DNA of 64,000 nucleotides. It comes from Castor canadensis (taxonomy: Eukaryota > Chordata > Mammalia > Rodentia > Castoridae). Positions 22,251 through 33,542 of this stretch are shown here, piece after piece. The translations under genes and the position numbers were made by a program. The stretch is taken from the NCBI RefSeq assembly GCF_047511655.1, contig NC_133386.1:172691146-172755145 (forward strand), given 5' to 3'. The notes under the pieces were generated by a model. That model saw only the letters and a list, made by a program, of their open reading frames with translations, did not search any database and had not been told where the DNA came from. Position 1 is the first letter of the stretch. Every line of letters starts with the position of its first letter.

Positions 22251-25200
22251 TGTATCTGAGTGTGTCCAGTATGGGGGGAACTGAGCAGGGGAGGGGCAGA
22301 GAGAGAACGCTCCCTGTGCTCGTCTTCCCGGATGCCTGGGCGCTCCCAGCCTCGCCAGCTTACCTAGGCTCTCTGGCCCAGTGTCTGGCGTGGACGCTCA
22401 AGCTTCAGTTTCCCCACTTGCAGCGCGCACGGGACAAGTAGCATCGCCGCTTCCTTCCATTCTTGCCTGGGACTGTGTTTGGTTTGGGCATAGTGAGATG
22501 GAGCATGGCTGACATGGGGATTATTAGTTTTCTCCACTGATCCTGCGAGCAGAACCCTTATTTCAGCGTGCGTCCAGATCTGCGGGTGCCGGGTAGCTGG
22601 AGAGGACCAGGGACTTCATTGACCGCCATCAGCCTGGGCATCACATACAACGCATGCATCCTGGGAGTCGGAGAGCCCAGCCTTCTTCCTTTCCCAGACC
22701 GCGTGCTGTTCCCTGGAACTTTTCTGCTGATGTGGGCACGCTCCGAATTCCAGCCTGGAGCCCTTCCTCTCTGCCCCTGCCTGTCCGACACAGCTGTCAG
22801 CTACCCCTCCTTGGCTGAGTCGCTCTTGGCCCCCTGATGTTTATTTCTGGGCAGCCGATGCCCAGAAAGTGGGTGACAGGGCCCAGTGAACTTTCTTCAG
22901 CAGAAACTTGTTTGCCTGGCGTTTGTGCCATCCACATGTCTAATTTATGTTTTATTCTCCAAAACGCTTCTAGCAACTTGCCTCCCGAAGTGTCTCTAGT
23001 GGTTTGTTTGGTGGGGAAGTTCACACACTTTATTCTGTGCTGTCCCTTGCGGAGGCCGCTGCTTTTAAAGGACACCCCCCCACCCCATCTCCAATTCTGA
23101 GCATCCTCAAAATCCACTGGCCAGCCCCTCCCCGATGACATCATCCCCACTTCTCTAAGATTTCATTTAAGTATCGTGGGTTTGCTGGGTTTGCAGCGAG
23201 GGGCTAGGCTCTCTTGTAGGTTCAGGTCTGGTCCATTTGCTATTTCCCCTGTCCACCACCCTGCGGTGAGAGTTCCAAGAGGCTACTGGGCAGCAGTGAG
23301 CAGGTGTGAAGTATTTGAGGGCTGTCAGAACAGGCCCATTTTTAGGACATCTTAGCTATGAAGACCTGCCTGGATTCACACACACTCAACTCACATAGCT
23401 CTGAATTGTCCCCAGATAACATCCAAGAAAGATAGTCTGGAGGCTGATTTTGTGTGTGTCCAGCTGCTGGTGGGCCAGTGGACATTCATGGCATCTCTCA
23501 GTCCTAGTGGGTTGCTCAAGTTGAGTCTCTCAAAAGTTGTAGGGTTAGTCCTATCTCTCCCTGGTGAGCAATGGTTATTTAGTATTATGTATAGATGTAA
23601 CATGGGCCTAACAAGCAAAATTGTCATAATGAGGGAGGGGAGGAACAGGTCATGTCCCTGATGGAACTTGGTCATTATCCCTGGTGTTTGGGTTGCCTAT
23701 ATGGTTGCTATGCTAGAAACCTCTAGGTGGGCTGGAGTGTGTACATTTTCATGTTACATGAAGTGTCATTCTCTCTTAAGCATGAATCCCATTTGACCCA
23801 AATGTTGTTGCAAACAGGGCTGGTCAGTTTTTCTAATTCTGGAGTTCACAGCCTGACCTTTACCCTTCTATCCCATATTCCACACCTCAGTCCTCTTCTG
23901 GAAAGTTGATAAAACAAGAGCCAATATAAAAAGCCAGAACTTCAGATTTCTGCCTCCTCTTGATAGTCTGTGAACGAACACGACCTGGGGGTCAGAGTTT
24001 GAGCCCTAGTCCCATTCAAAGTTCTTTGTCGTTCAGGAAGTGTCTCAGACACCTTATGTGTGCTTTTTTCTTCCTTTGTTTTTTATTGTTTATGTTAGGG
24101 AAGTGAAGCATTGATTTTGGCTGTTGTTATTTTTTAATGTATCCTGCTAGAGGATCAGCCCATGTCACAGCTGTCTGGCCATTGGGTGGACCCGGTGGAT
24201 TTAAACACATGAGTCTTGGGTCAGTAGTAATGGTGGCCATGCTGGATGGTGGGTGGTCAGTCTTCTTCCCTCCTGAGCTGGACTCCCTGGCTTTCTCTGC
24301 CTGTCAGTGAAAGTGTACCATTTTCCCTTGTGTCCTCCCAGGAGTTGTGGGTGTTGATTGACCTTTTCTCCTGGAAATATCTGCTTCATGGCGTGAGGGT
24401 GGGTTGTATTTATTTTGTAACTAGCTGAGTAGCTGAGCACAACCCAGCGTAGCCCAGCCCTGGTAGATGAGGCTGTGCATGGAAGTACAAATAAACATAC
24501 CTTGTTGCTATTCATCTTCAAAGAGATGTGACTGGGGCTGCCACCTGGGGTGTAAGCTGTTTTTTCCCGACAGCCCACTAGGCCACGTACCTCTATATGA
24601 GTGGGGGAGGACAGGGTGGCTGATTCTGGGCCCTGGACACAGGGTTAGATAACTTTTGGCCAAAGTTGTCAGAATAAATTGACACTGGACTTGTATTGTC
24701 ACTTTTGTAAAGTAGTTTAGAGAATCTGGGGGATTAGGAACACTTACGGTTCAATAATTTTGCATGGAAGACTTGGGTGCCCTTCTTACCTTGCCCATTT
24801 GCAGAGGTGGAGGAGGGGAGGCAACTCAAGATTTGTGGTATCTCCTGTGGGTGGGGTGTTTCCCGTGCCATGGATAACACATGAGCTCCTTAACTTTTTC
24901 CAAGGAGATCACGTGGCAGAATGTCATTTTTTGGTTTGGGAATGATCAGTAACTCCCAGGACACCATGGTAAGGGTTGACGCCTAGATTCTGACTCAGGC
25001 CTCTCCTGGTCCCTACCTGGGCTTCTCCCACTGTCCCCAGCTTCCTGTGCAGTGTGTTATGCCTCTCCTCCCAGGTGCTTTTGTGAACTAACACAGTCCA
25101 TGAGATTGTCCCATCAACACCCTCCTCCCCAAACTGCTTTTTGTGGTCCCTGGTCCCTGCTGTGAATATATTCGACAGAGGCATCAGGATATGTGGGTGT

Positions 25201-25690
25201 TCATGGTGTATAGAGTAAGTCTTGACCCTTGAGTGAAGATGGTGGTTTGTCACAATAACCCTGGTTTTTTTGCTGTGTACATGGGGGGAAGCTCGGTGGA
25301 AGGACGCTGCAGGCCAAGGCTCTATTGCTTGACCTAAGTGGTATGAACCCCTTGAGGGCATCTATTTTTATTCATTAAGCTCTGTATTTATATTTTCCCC
25401 CTTTACTTACATGTTTATTTTATCTTATAAGTAAAAATTAAGAGACGTTATATGCCATGGATGCATCTTGGAGTGAGGGAACTGTTTTTAGCTATGGGAC
25501 AGCCCCAGGGACAAATCTATTTTTGGTTGTTGAGTTTTCTTCTTTGCTCTCCACCCCCCTGTCCTTTTTTTTTTTCTGGTGGAGATATTTTGGAACTGCT
25601 TGGGCCATCCTAACTGCAGTTTGTAGGGTTTTTTTTTGGCCAGTGCCTCTATCTGACAACTAGGGAGATACTGTTTTAAAAGATGGTGCC
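22251..25690 (+). other. LDLRAD3: Intron 1, first 3.4 kb, repeat-poor
   Basis: This stretch after the CpG island has almost no recognisable transposon. First-intron DNA next to a CpG-island promoter often carries enhancers, but I see no specific site cluster to name. Open frames here are short or antisense and show no domain. Confidence 0.45.
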
Positions 25691-25691
25691 T

Positions 25692-25693
<2 letters not shown>

Positions 25694-25741
<48 letters not shown>

Positions 25742-25746
25742 CGCGT
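25694..25746. repeat. TG microsatellite running into a GC dinucleotide run
   Basis: About nineteen TG units (25694-25732) are followed by about six CG units to 25745. Alternating purine-pyrimidine DNA of this kind is a classic left-handed (Z) DNA former. Confidence 0.95.
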
Positions 25747-25994
25747 ATGCCTCTTCTTCCATGTTAATGGTCATAAAAGAATCTGCTCACTTGGAGGCTG
25801 GAGAGTATCTTTAAAAATTTGTTGGGAGAGCAGCCAGGTACTTTGAAGATGTAACATTTGCTTGATGTTTAAATTATTTGGCATACTCAGTTGGCTCTGG
25901 TGTCAGGGTAGCCACATAGAAGGACAGCAAATGCCTAATTGAGGTAGGATTGCGTGTGTTTCCATGGGTATCTACAGGAATGGGGTGAGTGTAG

Positions 25995-26158
25995 TGCAGG
26001 GTTTCTCAGCAGTGGTGCTGTTGACATTTTGGACTGGATAGTTTTTTGTTGTGGGGGACTGTCCTATGCATTGCTGAAGCATCCCTGGTTCTGGACATGA
26101 CAACCAAAAAATGTCTCTAGACGCGACCACCTTGACCCTGGTTGAGAATCCCTTGTCT
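25995..26158 (-). mobile_element. MER20-like hAT DNA transposon relic
   Basis: gcagggtttctcagcagtggtgctgttgacattttggactggatagttttttgttgtgggggactgtcctatgcattgc ... catccctgg ... tgacaaccaaaaaatgtctctagac ... ggttgagaatccc is the MER20 wording in antisense, with both ends present. Confidence 0.8.
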
Positions 26159-26351
26159 AGTGGGAGTAAGCCCACTCAACATGGCCCAGATATTATTTTG
26201 TTGTCATTTCAAATTAAAAACATTACCAAAATAGTTATGCTCATTATACAGAATTCAAACACAGTAGAAGAAATGAGAGTGAAACATTAAACTCGTTCTT
26301 TGCCTTTTACATTTGTCTTCCTTTCCCTAAGTAACTACTTCTTTAAAAAAC

Positions 26352-26686
26352 TATTATTATTATTATTATTTGTGATACTGGGGTTTGAATTCAGGGCCTG
26401 TGCTTGCAAGGCAAGTGCTCTACCACTTGAGCCACATCTCTGGCCCTTTTTGTTCTGGGTTTTTTTTTTGAGATAAGGTTTCAACTTTTTATATGGGCTG
26501 GCCTAGACCGCGATCCTCCTAACCTGTAGCTGAGATGATAGATAGGTGTGCACCCACCATGCCCATCTTTTTCTGTTGACACGGGGGTCTTTCCAACTTC
26601 TGCCCAGGCTGGCCTGGAACTGTGATCCTCCCGATTTCTGCCTCCTTAGCTAGGATTGCAGGTGTCAGCCACTGTGGCCAGCTTAA
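26352..26686 (-). repeat. Antisense trimeric SINE with ATT-repeat head
   Basis: Starting from an (ATT)n run, the order on the + strand is tRNA-like (tactggggtttgaattcagggcc), 7SL-like (gagataaggtttcaac ... ggtgtgcacccaccatgccc) and 7SL-like (ggtctttccaac ... gctaggattgcaggtgtcagccac), all antisense. Flanking DNA resembles an old L1 relic that it interrupts. Confidence 0.85.
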
Positions 26687-27369
26687 ATAACTACTACTAA
26701 CTGTCTGGTATATATCAGTTTAGCTGAAGATGGATTTATATGTTAATACACATGTATACACAGAGCTCATGTCTGTTTATAGATGTAGCTTTTTTCCATC
26801 AAGTACTGTATTTTATTAGTTCTACTTTGAACCACACAATGGGTCACCTGCTCCTGTTGGTGGCAGTTTCTGTACCTTTGCTTGCATTACTTGGCTTATG
26901 GAAAGCACTCCCTTTGCCCTTGTCTCAGAAACACATGGGGGTACAGCCTTAGCTATTTTGGGAGTCTCTTCAAGTGCTTGGCTCTTGCCAAGAAAATAGG
27001 GAATTGTAGTCATTTTTTGGTGATAGATATTTGCTTCACTAGTACCAAGTTTAGGCTATTTCCCTGCCTGATTGTGTGCACAATAACTTTTCATTGCAGT
27101 GGCATACTTTATTGTCACCTTTTAAAAGACATTCTAAATAGCAGGCGCAGTCACCCTGCTCAGTACCAACAGGGTGCAGAACTTGAGAAAGTGGCAGCAA
27201 ATGAGCATCTGTAACCAAGTTCATCCAGGGCTAACAACTTCTGCTTGGTGTGTGCTGGCAGAAGATTCCACCGGCCATTCACACATCCTGGTGTCTAAGA
27301 TGCTGCAATACCAAAGATGTGTCGTCTTAGCTGTTTTTCTTCTAGCTCTTATGTATCTAGTCATGCTTT

Positions 27370-27545
27370 AAGACGTCCTTCCAGCGTATGCAGTTTATGC
27401 AGGCAGGTGGCTTGCTCTTCCATTTTATAGATGAGGAAACTAAAGGTGAAATCATTGTCCCAACCCTTCAGCCAGTGAGACAGTTTTCAGAAATGGCACT
27501 TGGGTCTGTGCTCCTAACCATGGACTCTGTTGCTTTGTTGTTTAA
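27370..27545. repeat. MIR-type SINE relic
   Basis: ttccattttatagatgaggaaactaaaggtgaaatcattgtccc ... ggcacttgggtctgtgctcctaaccatggactctgttgc follows the MIR consensus. Confidence 0.75.
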
Positions 27546-27549
27546 TTTG

Positions 27550-30500
27550 TTGTAAGAAGGAAGTGCACTGCCTAGCTTGTGCTAGGAAATTGCACCGTTG
27601 GATGGTCATGGCAACACTGACTCCATGCTTGTTGTGTTAGGGAGAATGATCTGTTAGGAGCATCTAGAGTGCCTGGACCCCAGGTTGTATTCCAGTGAAA
27701 ATTTTATTCTTTGGTAGATCAAAGCTGACATTCTGCCATTCCTCTGGGGAGGTGAGAGAGAAACCTTATCATCATGGGTGCTTAAATTGGCCTTTGTAGA
27801 AGCTTGATTTGTTAAAAGAAATAATAACAATAAACAGTTATTTTAGCAGCTTTAAACTTGCCTTTGAATACATTAAAGGTGGAGAGAATTGTCTTCCCCT
27901 TTGATGGAAATATTCTATTGGAATACTAATAAAAAGCAATTTCTCTTTGGTCAGTGTGTCCTTTGAATAATGCTTGGTGACAGGGATAAGAACCTACTGT
28001 TAAAAAAGTCCTAAAATAGATTTTTTTTTGAACAAAAATAGAATGCTGATAATAACGCCTGATATACAAAGAAATTTTATAAAATTACTTTCTGACCCTG
28101 AATGTTAACTTATATGGTTCATGTATAGGAGAATTTTTTTGAACTGATGATTGATGTTATTTACTGTGACAACTAAAATTTTAATGTAATGCTTTAGAAA
28201 GATGCTAGAAATTGTTAGCCCTGTGATACCTCAAGGCAAAAAGCTCCTGTGGGTGTTGGAGCCTTGAGGAAAAACTATTATTCTGGGTTTGTAACGTGTT
28301 CATCATCATTGGCAGACCAGCATGAATGTTAGGATGCTAAACTCTCGCTCCCCAGATCTCTTCAGAGAACTGAGAACCAGACTCTTCTTTTAATGAATCA
28401 TCAGGGTACCAAGAGATCGGGGATAAATTGAGTGAATTCACTGGTGTCCAAATCCAACTGTGATTTTTAACAAATAGTTCACTGTGTAGCTGAGGCTGTC
28501 TCTGTCCTGGAGAGCAGCCACAGAGAGGGTGGGCCTCCATTTAGCTTACTCTGGAACAGGCCTGCAGCATCCAGGAGCTGCAGGGATGTGGAGCTTATGA
28601 ATAACTTGATTTAGAAGACTTGCAAACCCAAGGTGCTAGTGGTCTAGATGGCAGTGGGACACTTGTGTATGTGTTGGTAGAGAGAAATTAAGGCATAAAG
28701 GGTGTTTAAATTTGTTGCATTAGGAATCCCTGTTCATTATTGTAAGGGCCAGTGATGTTAGCTTTGAGGATGTCAGGAGAGTGTCGTCTTTGATGGCATT
28801 ACTGGAGCATTTTCCTTCAGCATTAGCCTTGAATTAGAGCAGTGTTCTCTGGGAGTTATTAAACTAATTGGAAATGGCTGAAAAACAAGCCCTAGTCACA
28901 CTTGTAGTTCCATGGTCAGTTTGATGCCTTCCAATTGGTTTGAAAAGTTCTAAATTTAACTTTTTTTTTAATTATAAAAATAAAATGAGGGAGTTTGGGA
29001 AAGATGGAAGAGTGATTCACAACATAGGGTATTCATGTCATCAGAACTAAAGCCATAAAAATGGTTGATGCTAAGGGAAACCAGAACAGAACTGAATAAG
29101 GTGTTTCAAAAGCAGGTTTGTAAAAACATCTTTATAAGTTTGTAATTAAACAGTATGATACTAGCAGCTGAGCCCAGTTGGCAGGAACCAGGGGAAGCAG
29201 ATCTGGAAAGAATTGATGATAGCTGCTGGAAAAGAGATAAAATTGGAAAGAATGACCTTGGCATCAGGAATAGTCTTATTTATGAAAGGTACATGCAATC
29301 CTTTGTTACTGAGAAACTACAAACATGGGTGGACGCATGAAAGGCAGCATTCCCCAAATTCATTTATGTTACCCAAGGCAGTGATCATGACCGTACAAGA
29401 AAAGCTAGTGGATATTGATAATATAAAGTTGTTCATTATTTTGAATAACAAACATTCCAGAACAATCAGAGGAATGGTCAATTAGAATATATATTCGGAG
29501 AAGGGCGAACCACCCAGAATTGATGGGATAACATCAGCATCTTTTGGAAGTACCCGTAAAGTGTGACTTGGCAACAGTCCTGAGCAGAACAAAGTTCCAT
29601 GAGGCAACTGGTGCCCCTCATGTTCTTTGATGTTTGCCCCACTTGCTTCAGTGCTGAGCATAGAGTCAGCTATGTAGTAGGGTTTCCTATGAGTCACCTA
29701 GACGAAGTAATGGAGAGGGTCACTCCAGGTATTTAACTATCACTTTGAAGAAGATCAGGAGTTGAGGGGACAGTCAGACAAAGGCATGATGAATGAAGTT
29801 TACCTGACCCAAGCTAACTTTGCCTTTTAATGACAAATTATTTCTCCTCCAGAACTTGGAACAGTCTCATTGATCTTCAAAGACCTACAAAGATCTGTAC
29901 AAGACACAACCTTGGCTTAAAAAGACAAAGAAAAAGAGGCCTCGGAGAGGGAAATGGATTATAGTAATTTCAAATCAGATGATAATTTAGACACACGCAT
30001 TATGAGATTAGTGTGTGGCAGAGAAAAAGTTTCTGACAGGTTAATGAAAACTGCTCTGCGTCTTAATTCCACTTGAAGGGAGTTTACATAGTTGAATGAA
30101 TGGGAGCACTTACTAAGAGAAAAAAAATGAAAGTTCTGTGTTATAAAATATTGGTGTTAAAAATGGTAAATAGTAAGAAACATCTTCTTCTGGTCTAGTT
30201 TAAAGGAAATAAAAATTTGCTGGTGAAGCCACATAAATGATTCCAGGAAGGAAGTCTATCAATAAATATAATCTTAGAGGGAATATGAATCTTAGAGGGT
30301 GATATGGATACAGCAATTAGAAGACTAAATGTAAAACAAAACGTCACTAACTCTTATTTACAAAAAACATCACCCATCTGCTCCTTATGGGAGACATAGT
30401 GAAAACCAGGAGATAGAAACAGAGAGCAAGGTTAGGAAATACAATCCATTATACAAGAGGCTCCTTTTATGGTATCAGATAAGTAATTTCCTAGCATTAA

Positions 30501-31045
30501 GCATTAAGATGTATAAACAAGGTCATTGCAACTGGCAGAAGGCTCATTAAGCCACAGCTAGCTGATCCATTAAGAAAACATGAAAGTGTTGAAAGTTCTT
30601 CAAGTATAAAGATAGCTAGTGCTTGGCAGGTTAAAATATTTAGAGAAAACAGATTTATATTTAAAAAAAAAATAAGTCTGTGGGACTAAGAAGCGTAGGT
30701 AGCTAAAGGGCCAGTGGTGGGTGGTGAGGGAGAGGGGTGAGACTGACCAGTTCCTCTGGGAGCTCTCAGCAGCCCCCACCCCTCAGCTCTGCTAAGGAAG
30801 CTTCGGGGATAAATCCTCCTGTTAATGAGATGAGAGGTCTGGGTAAGCTTCCAGCTAGAGTTCCAGCTAGGCTTAGAGAGCTGGACACGGACACCCATGG
30901 ATGCCCAGAAGTTGACAAGAGCTGCTTAGGGCCTGTTGTAGGGATAGAAAGAAGGGCCTGGAGGTTCCTGAGAAGAAAAGTATATTTTTTCTTGTATATA
31001 TCATTAAGCATTTACATTGTTTAAATTATTAGGAAGCACTTTCCT
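27550..31045 (+). other. LDLRAD3: Intron 1 block with few recognisable repeats
   Basis: Apart from A/T-rich patches I cannot assign this 3.5 kb to any family. Segments 27790-27990 and 28710-28960 look unique and AT-rich and may be conserved noncoding DNA. The 29000-30680 part has an internal-retroelement or unique look that I cannot resolve. A polypyrimidine tract plus AG (ttatttctcctccag near 29840-29852) resembles a splice acceptor, but the sequence after it does not encode an LDL-A repeat. Confidence 0.4.
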
Positions 31046-31057
31046 GACTGAGTTAGT

Positions 31058-31267
31058 TTTTTCTTTTTCTTTTTTTTTTTTTTTTCAGTACTGGGGTTTG
31101 AACTCAGGGCCTATACCTTGAGCCACTCCACCAGCTCTTTTTTGTGATGGATTTTTTTCGAGATAGGGTCTTGTGAATTTTACCTGGGCTGGTATTAAAC
31201 TGCAGTCCTCCTCATCTCTGCCTCCTGAGTAGCTAGGATTATAGGCATGGGCCACTGGGGCCAGGCT
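31058..31267 (-). repeat. Antisense dimeric SINE with short target-site duplication
   Basis: A T run is followed by tactggggtttgaactcagggcc (tRNA-like part, internally deleted: the gctaggcaggtgctctacc segment is missing) and the 7SL-like part gagatagggtcttgtg ... gtagctaggattataggcatgggcc. The word tgagttagt flanks it at 31049-31057 and 31068-positioned copy at the far end (31268-31276). Confidence 0.85.
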
Positions 31268-31434
31268 TGAGTTAGTGTTTTTTTTTTTAAGATGATAGTG
31301 TGTGGATTATCGTGTGGAGTATGGGCTACAGACCCCAGTACCAGTATGGCCTGAATCAGATTCTTCATTTTAGCAAGTTCCCTAAGCCCTATATGTATAC
31401 ATCAGAGTTTGAGAAGCATTGTTGTGTGTGCTAA

Positions 31435-31990
31435 GGACACAGGCTCTCAGTGAGCCAACCTGGCTTCAGATTCAGTTCCCCACACTGACCTTGGCTAGGT
31501 TTCTTTCTTTTTTTTTTTTTTTTACTGAGGTTTGAACTCAGGGCTTTGAGCTTGCTAGGTGGGAACTCTGCCACTTAAGCCCCCACTCCCCTCCCAACTC
31601 CTTTATGCTTTAGTTATGTTTCAAATAGGGTCTCACTATTTTAAGCCTGAACCACTATCTTCTTTCTTATGCCTCTCCCAGGTAGCTGGCACCACAGATC
31701 TACACCAGCACACCCAATTTGTTAGTTGAGATGGGGGCCTCACTCACTTTTTTGCCTGTACTGGTCTTCAACTGAGATCCTCTTGATCCCTGCCTTTGAG
31801 TAGCTGGGATTACAGATGTGAGCCACTGTGCCTGGCCCTTGACTAGATTTCTTAAACATTTTCAGCTTCCCAGGTCTTCATCTGTAAATAGGGATAATAA
31901 TGATCCTTACCACATAGAAATGTTCTAAATGTGATATGATGTGTAAATCACTTAGCTTTCATAATTGCTTGGTGTTAGCTGTTCATAATA
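31435..31990. repeat. MIR-type relic split by a SINE
   Basis: The left piece (aggctctcagtgagccaacctggcttcagattcag) and right piece (cttcccaggtcttcatctgtaaatagggataataatgatccttacc) are in MIR order. The SINE at 31505-31842 sits between them. Confidence 0.65.
31505..31842 (-). repeat. Antisense trimeric SINE
   Basis: After a T run come tRNA-like (actgaggtttgaactcagggctttgagcttgctagg), 7SL-like (atagggtctcactatttt ... ccagcacaccc) and 7SL-like (gagatgggggcctcactcac ... gtagctgggattacagatgtgagccactgtgcctgg) units, all antisense. Confidence 0.9.
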
Positions 31991-32424
31991 ACTAGATTTG
32001 TTGTAAAAATTTGGAAAAAGGAGACTCACATAACTTGAGGACTATAATGAAGAGCGTATTAACACATTGGCTTGTTATTTTTGACTGCATAGTTTTGGTC
32101 ATATGTGGACTATAATTTCATGACTTGCTTTTCTCACTTGTGAATATAGCATAATTATTTTTCCATGTTAAGTTGCTCCGGTAGAACAAATCCAGCATGG
32201 GTTGCTGTACACTGGGGTCAGTTCTGAGAATGACCTAGGGAGTCAGTCATATCATGATGCAGTACACTCACAAACCTGGAAGGCGTGGGTCACTCACTTG
32301 AGGTGGCTTCTTCACACAGTCGGGAGATGCAGCGGGAACAAGCGGTAGGAGGCTGCCAGCATCATAGCCCTTCAAGCTGTTTAGAGAACACTCTAAAACC
32401 ATGATTAAAAGTGCTTGCATAATG

Positions 32425-32600
32425 ACATTTTACTCAACAATATATTGTCACTATATCACAGTGGCCCCATACTCTTCTATTGCCTGGTGACATTGTAGTA
32501 GCTTAGTTTGTGTAAGCACACTCAGATGTTCACAGAAGGACAAAGTCACCTAACAACACATTCTTCAGAATGTATCCCTGTTGCTAATGACACATGACTG
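32425..32600. mobile_element. Tigger-type DNA transposon relic
   Basis: gtagcttagtttgtgtaagcacactcagatgttcacagaaggacaaagtcacctaacaacacattcttcagaatgtatccctgttgctaatgacacatgactg closely follows a Tigger-family end (…gtacactctatgatgttcgcacaacgacgaaatcgcctaacg…). A second fragment of similar type may lie at 32790-32850. Confidence 0.6.
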
Positions 32601-33199
32601 TTTGGTAAATGTGTAAACCAGTGACAGTGGTTTGTGGTCATTACCAGGGATTATATTCGGTACGGAAGTGCGTGCTCTGTGCTTTTCACATGATGGGCAG
32701 TCCGGTACATTTGTTTGCACCAGCATTACCACAAACACGGGAGTAATGTGTCCTATTACATCCCTGTCATTAGGCAATAGAAAGTGCTCACCGCCATTGT
32801 GATCTTATGGGATCACTGCATGTACAACACATGGGGTTTATCATTAACCAAACCTGCCCAACCCTGCCAAGTCAGTGACTTGCTTTCTTACAGCCCATTT
32901 CCTTGTCTGTCCATCTGGTCATGAGGTTGGGAGGATCCCGTGAGAATTACGATGTGTCATGGTCCGGTGACACGTCTGGAAGAAGGTAGAGAGCTGTGTG
33001 CATCTATGTCATGTAAGGAAGCAGTCTAAATAGGAAGAGCCTAAAAACGTAATAGCGTATTGATTCCACTTGATCCTAATTAAACGTTGGGGTAAATAGA
33101 AAGTCCCAACGGTGAGGTTACTTCTAGCGGCATGGTTTGCACTGGCAAGACACTAAGCTCGCCGTGTTCACCAGGGGCAAGTGTCCCCAAGTGCTACGC

Positions 33200-33425
33200 A
33201 GTGAGAATGATGCCAGAGGCCTGTGCTTTCCAGTAAGATGTCCCCTACGCACATGTGGCTAACGAAATCTAGATTAGTTGAGATAAAATGAAATAAAAGA
33301 TTTAATTTCTCAGCCACATTTGGCCTATTTCAAATGCTTAGGAGGCCCCAGGTGGTCAGGGCTGCCACAATGGATAACATAGATAGAGAACGTGTTTGTC
33401 ATTGTAGAAACTTCTAGTGAGCAGC
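33200..33425. mobile_element. hAT-type DNA transposon relic
   Basis: tccagtaagatg ... cacatgtggctaacgaaatctagattagttgagataaaatgaaataaaag ... cagccacatttggcctatttcaaatgct ... agaaacttctagtgagcagcattgctctaga follows the same family wording as the 4391-5006 relic, including the 'gaaagttctattggacagc' type end. Confidence 0.6.
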
Positions 33426-33494
33426 ATTGCTCTAGAAGAGTAGTTCTTACATAGAAAGAGAATTCTTATGAAATGGAACGACCCACTGCTTGCA

Positions 33495-33542
33495 GTGTGT
33501 GTGTGTGTGTGTGTATGTGTCTGTCTGTCTGTCTGTCTGTCT
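33495..33542. repeat. Compound TG / TCTG microsatellite
   Basis: A run of TG units is followed by about six TCTG (CTGT) units. It produces the N-terminal Cys-Val and Ser-Val-Cys-Leu repeats of the chance open frame at 33468-33965. Confidence 0.95.

Noticed and set aside
29838-29860. Splice-acceptor-like tract as LDLRAD3 exon 2
   Set aside because: The following sequence has no Cys-rich LDL-A reading in any frame and stops occur quickly.
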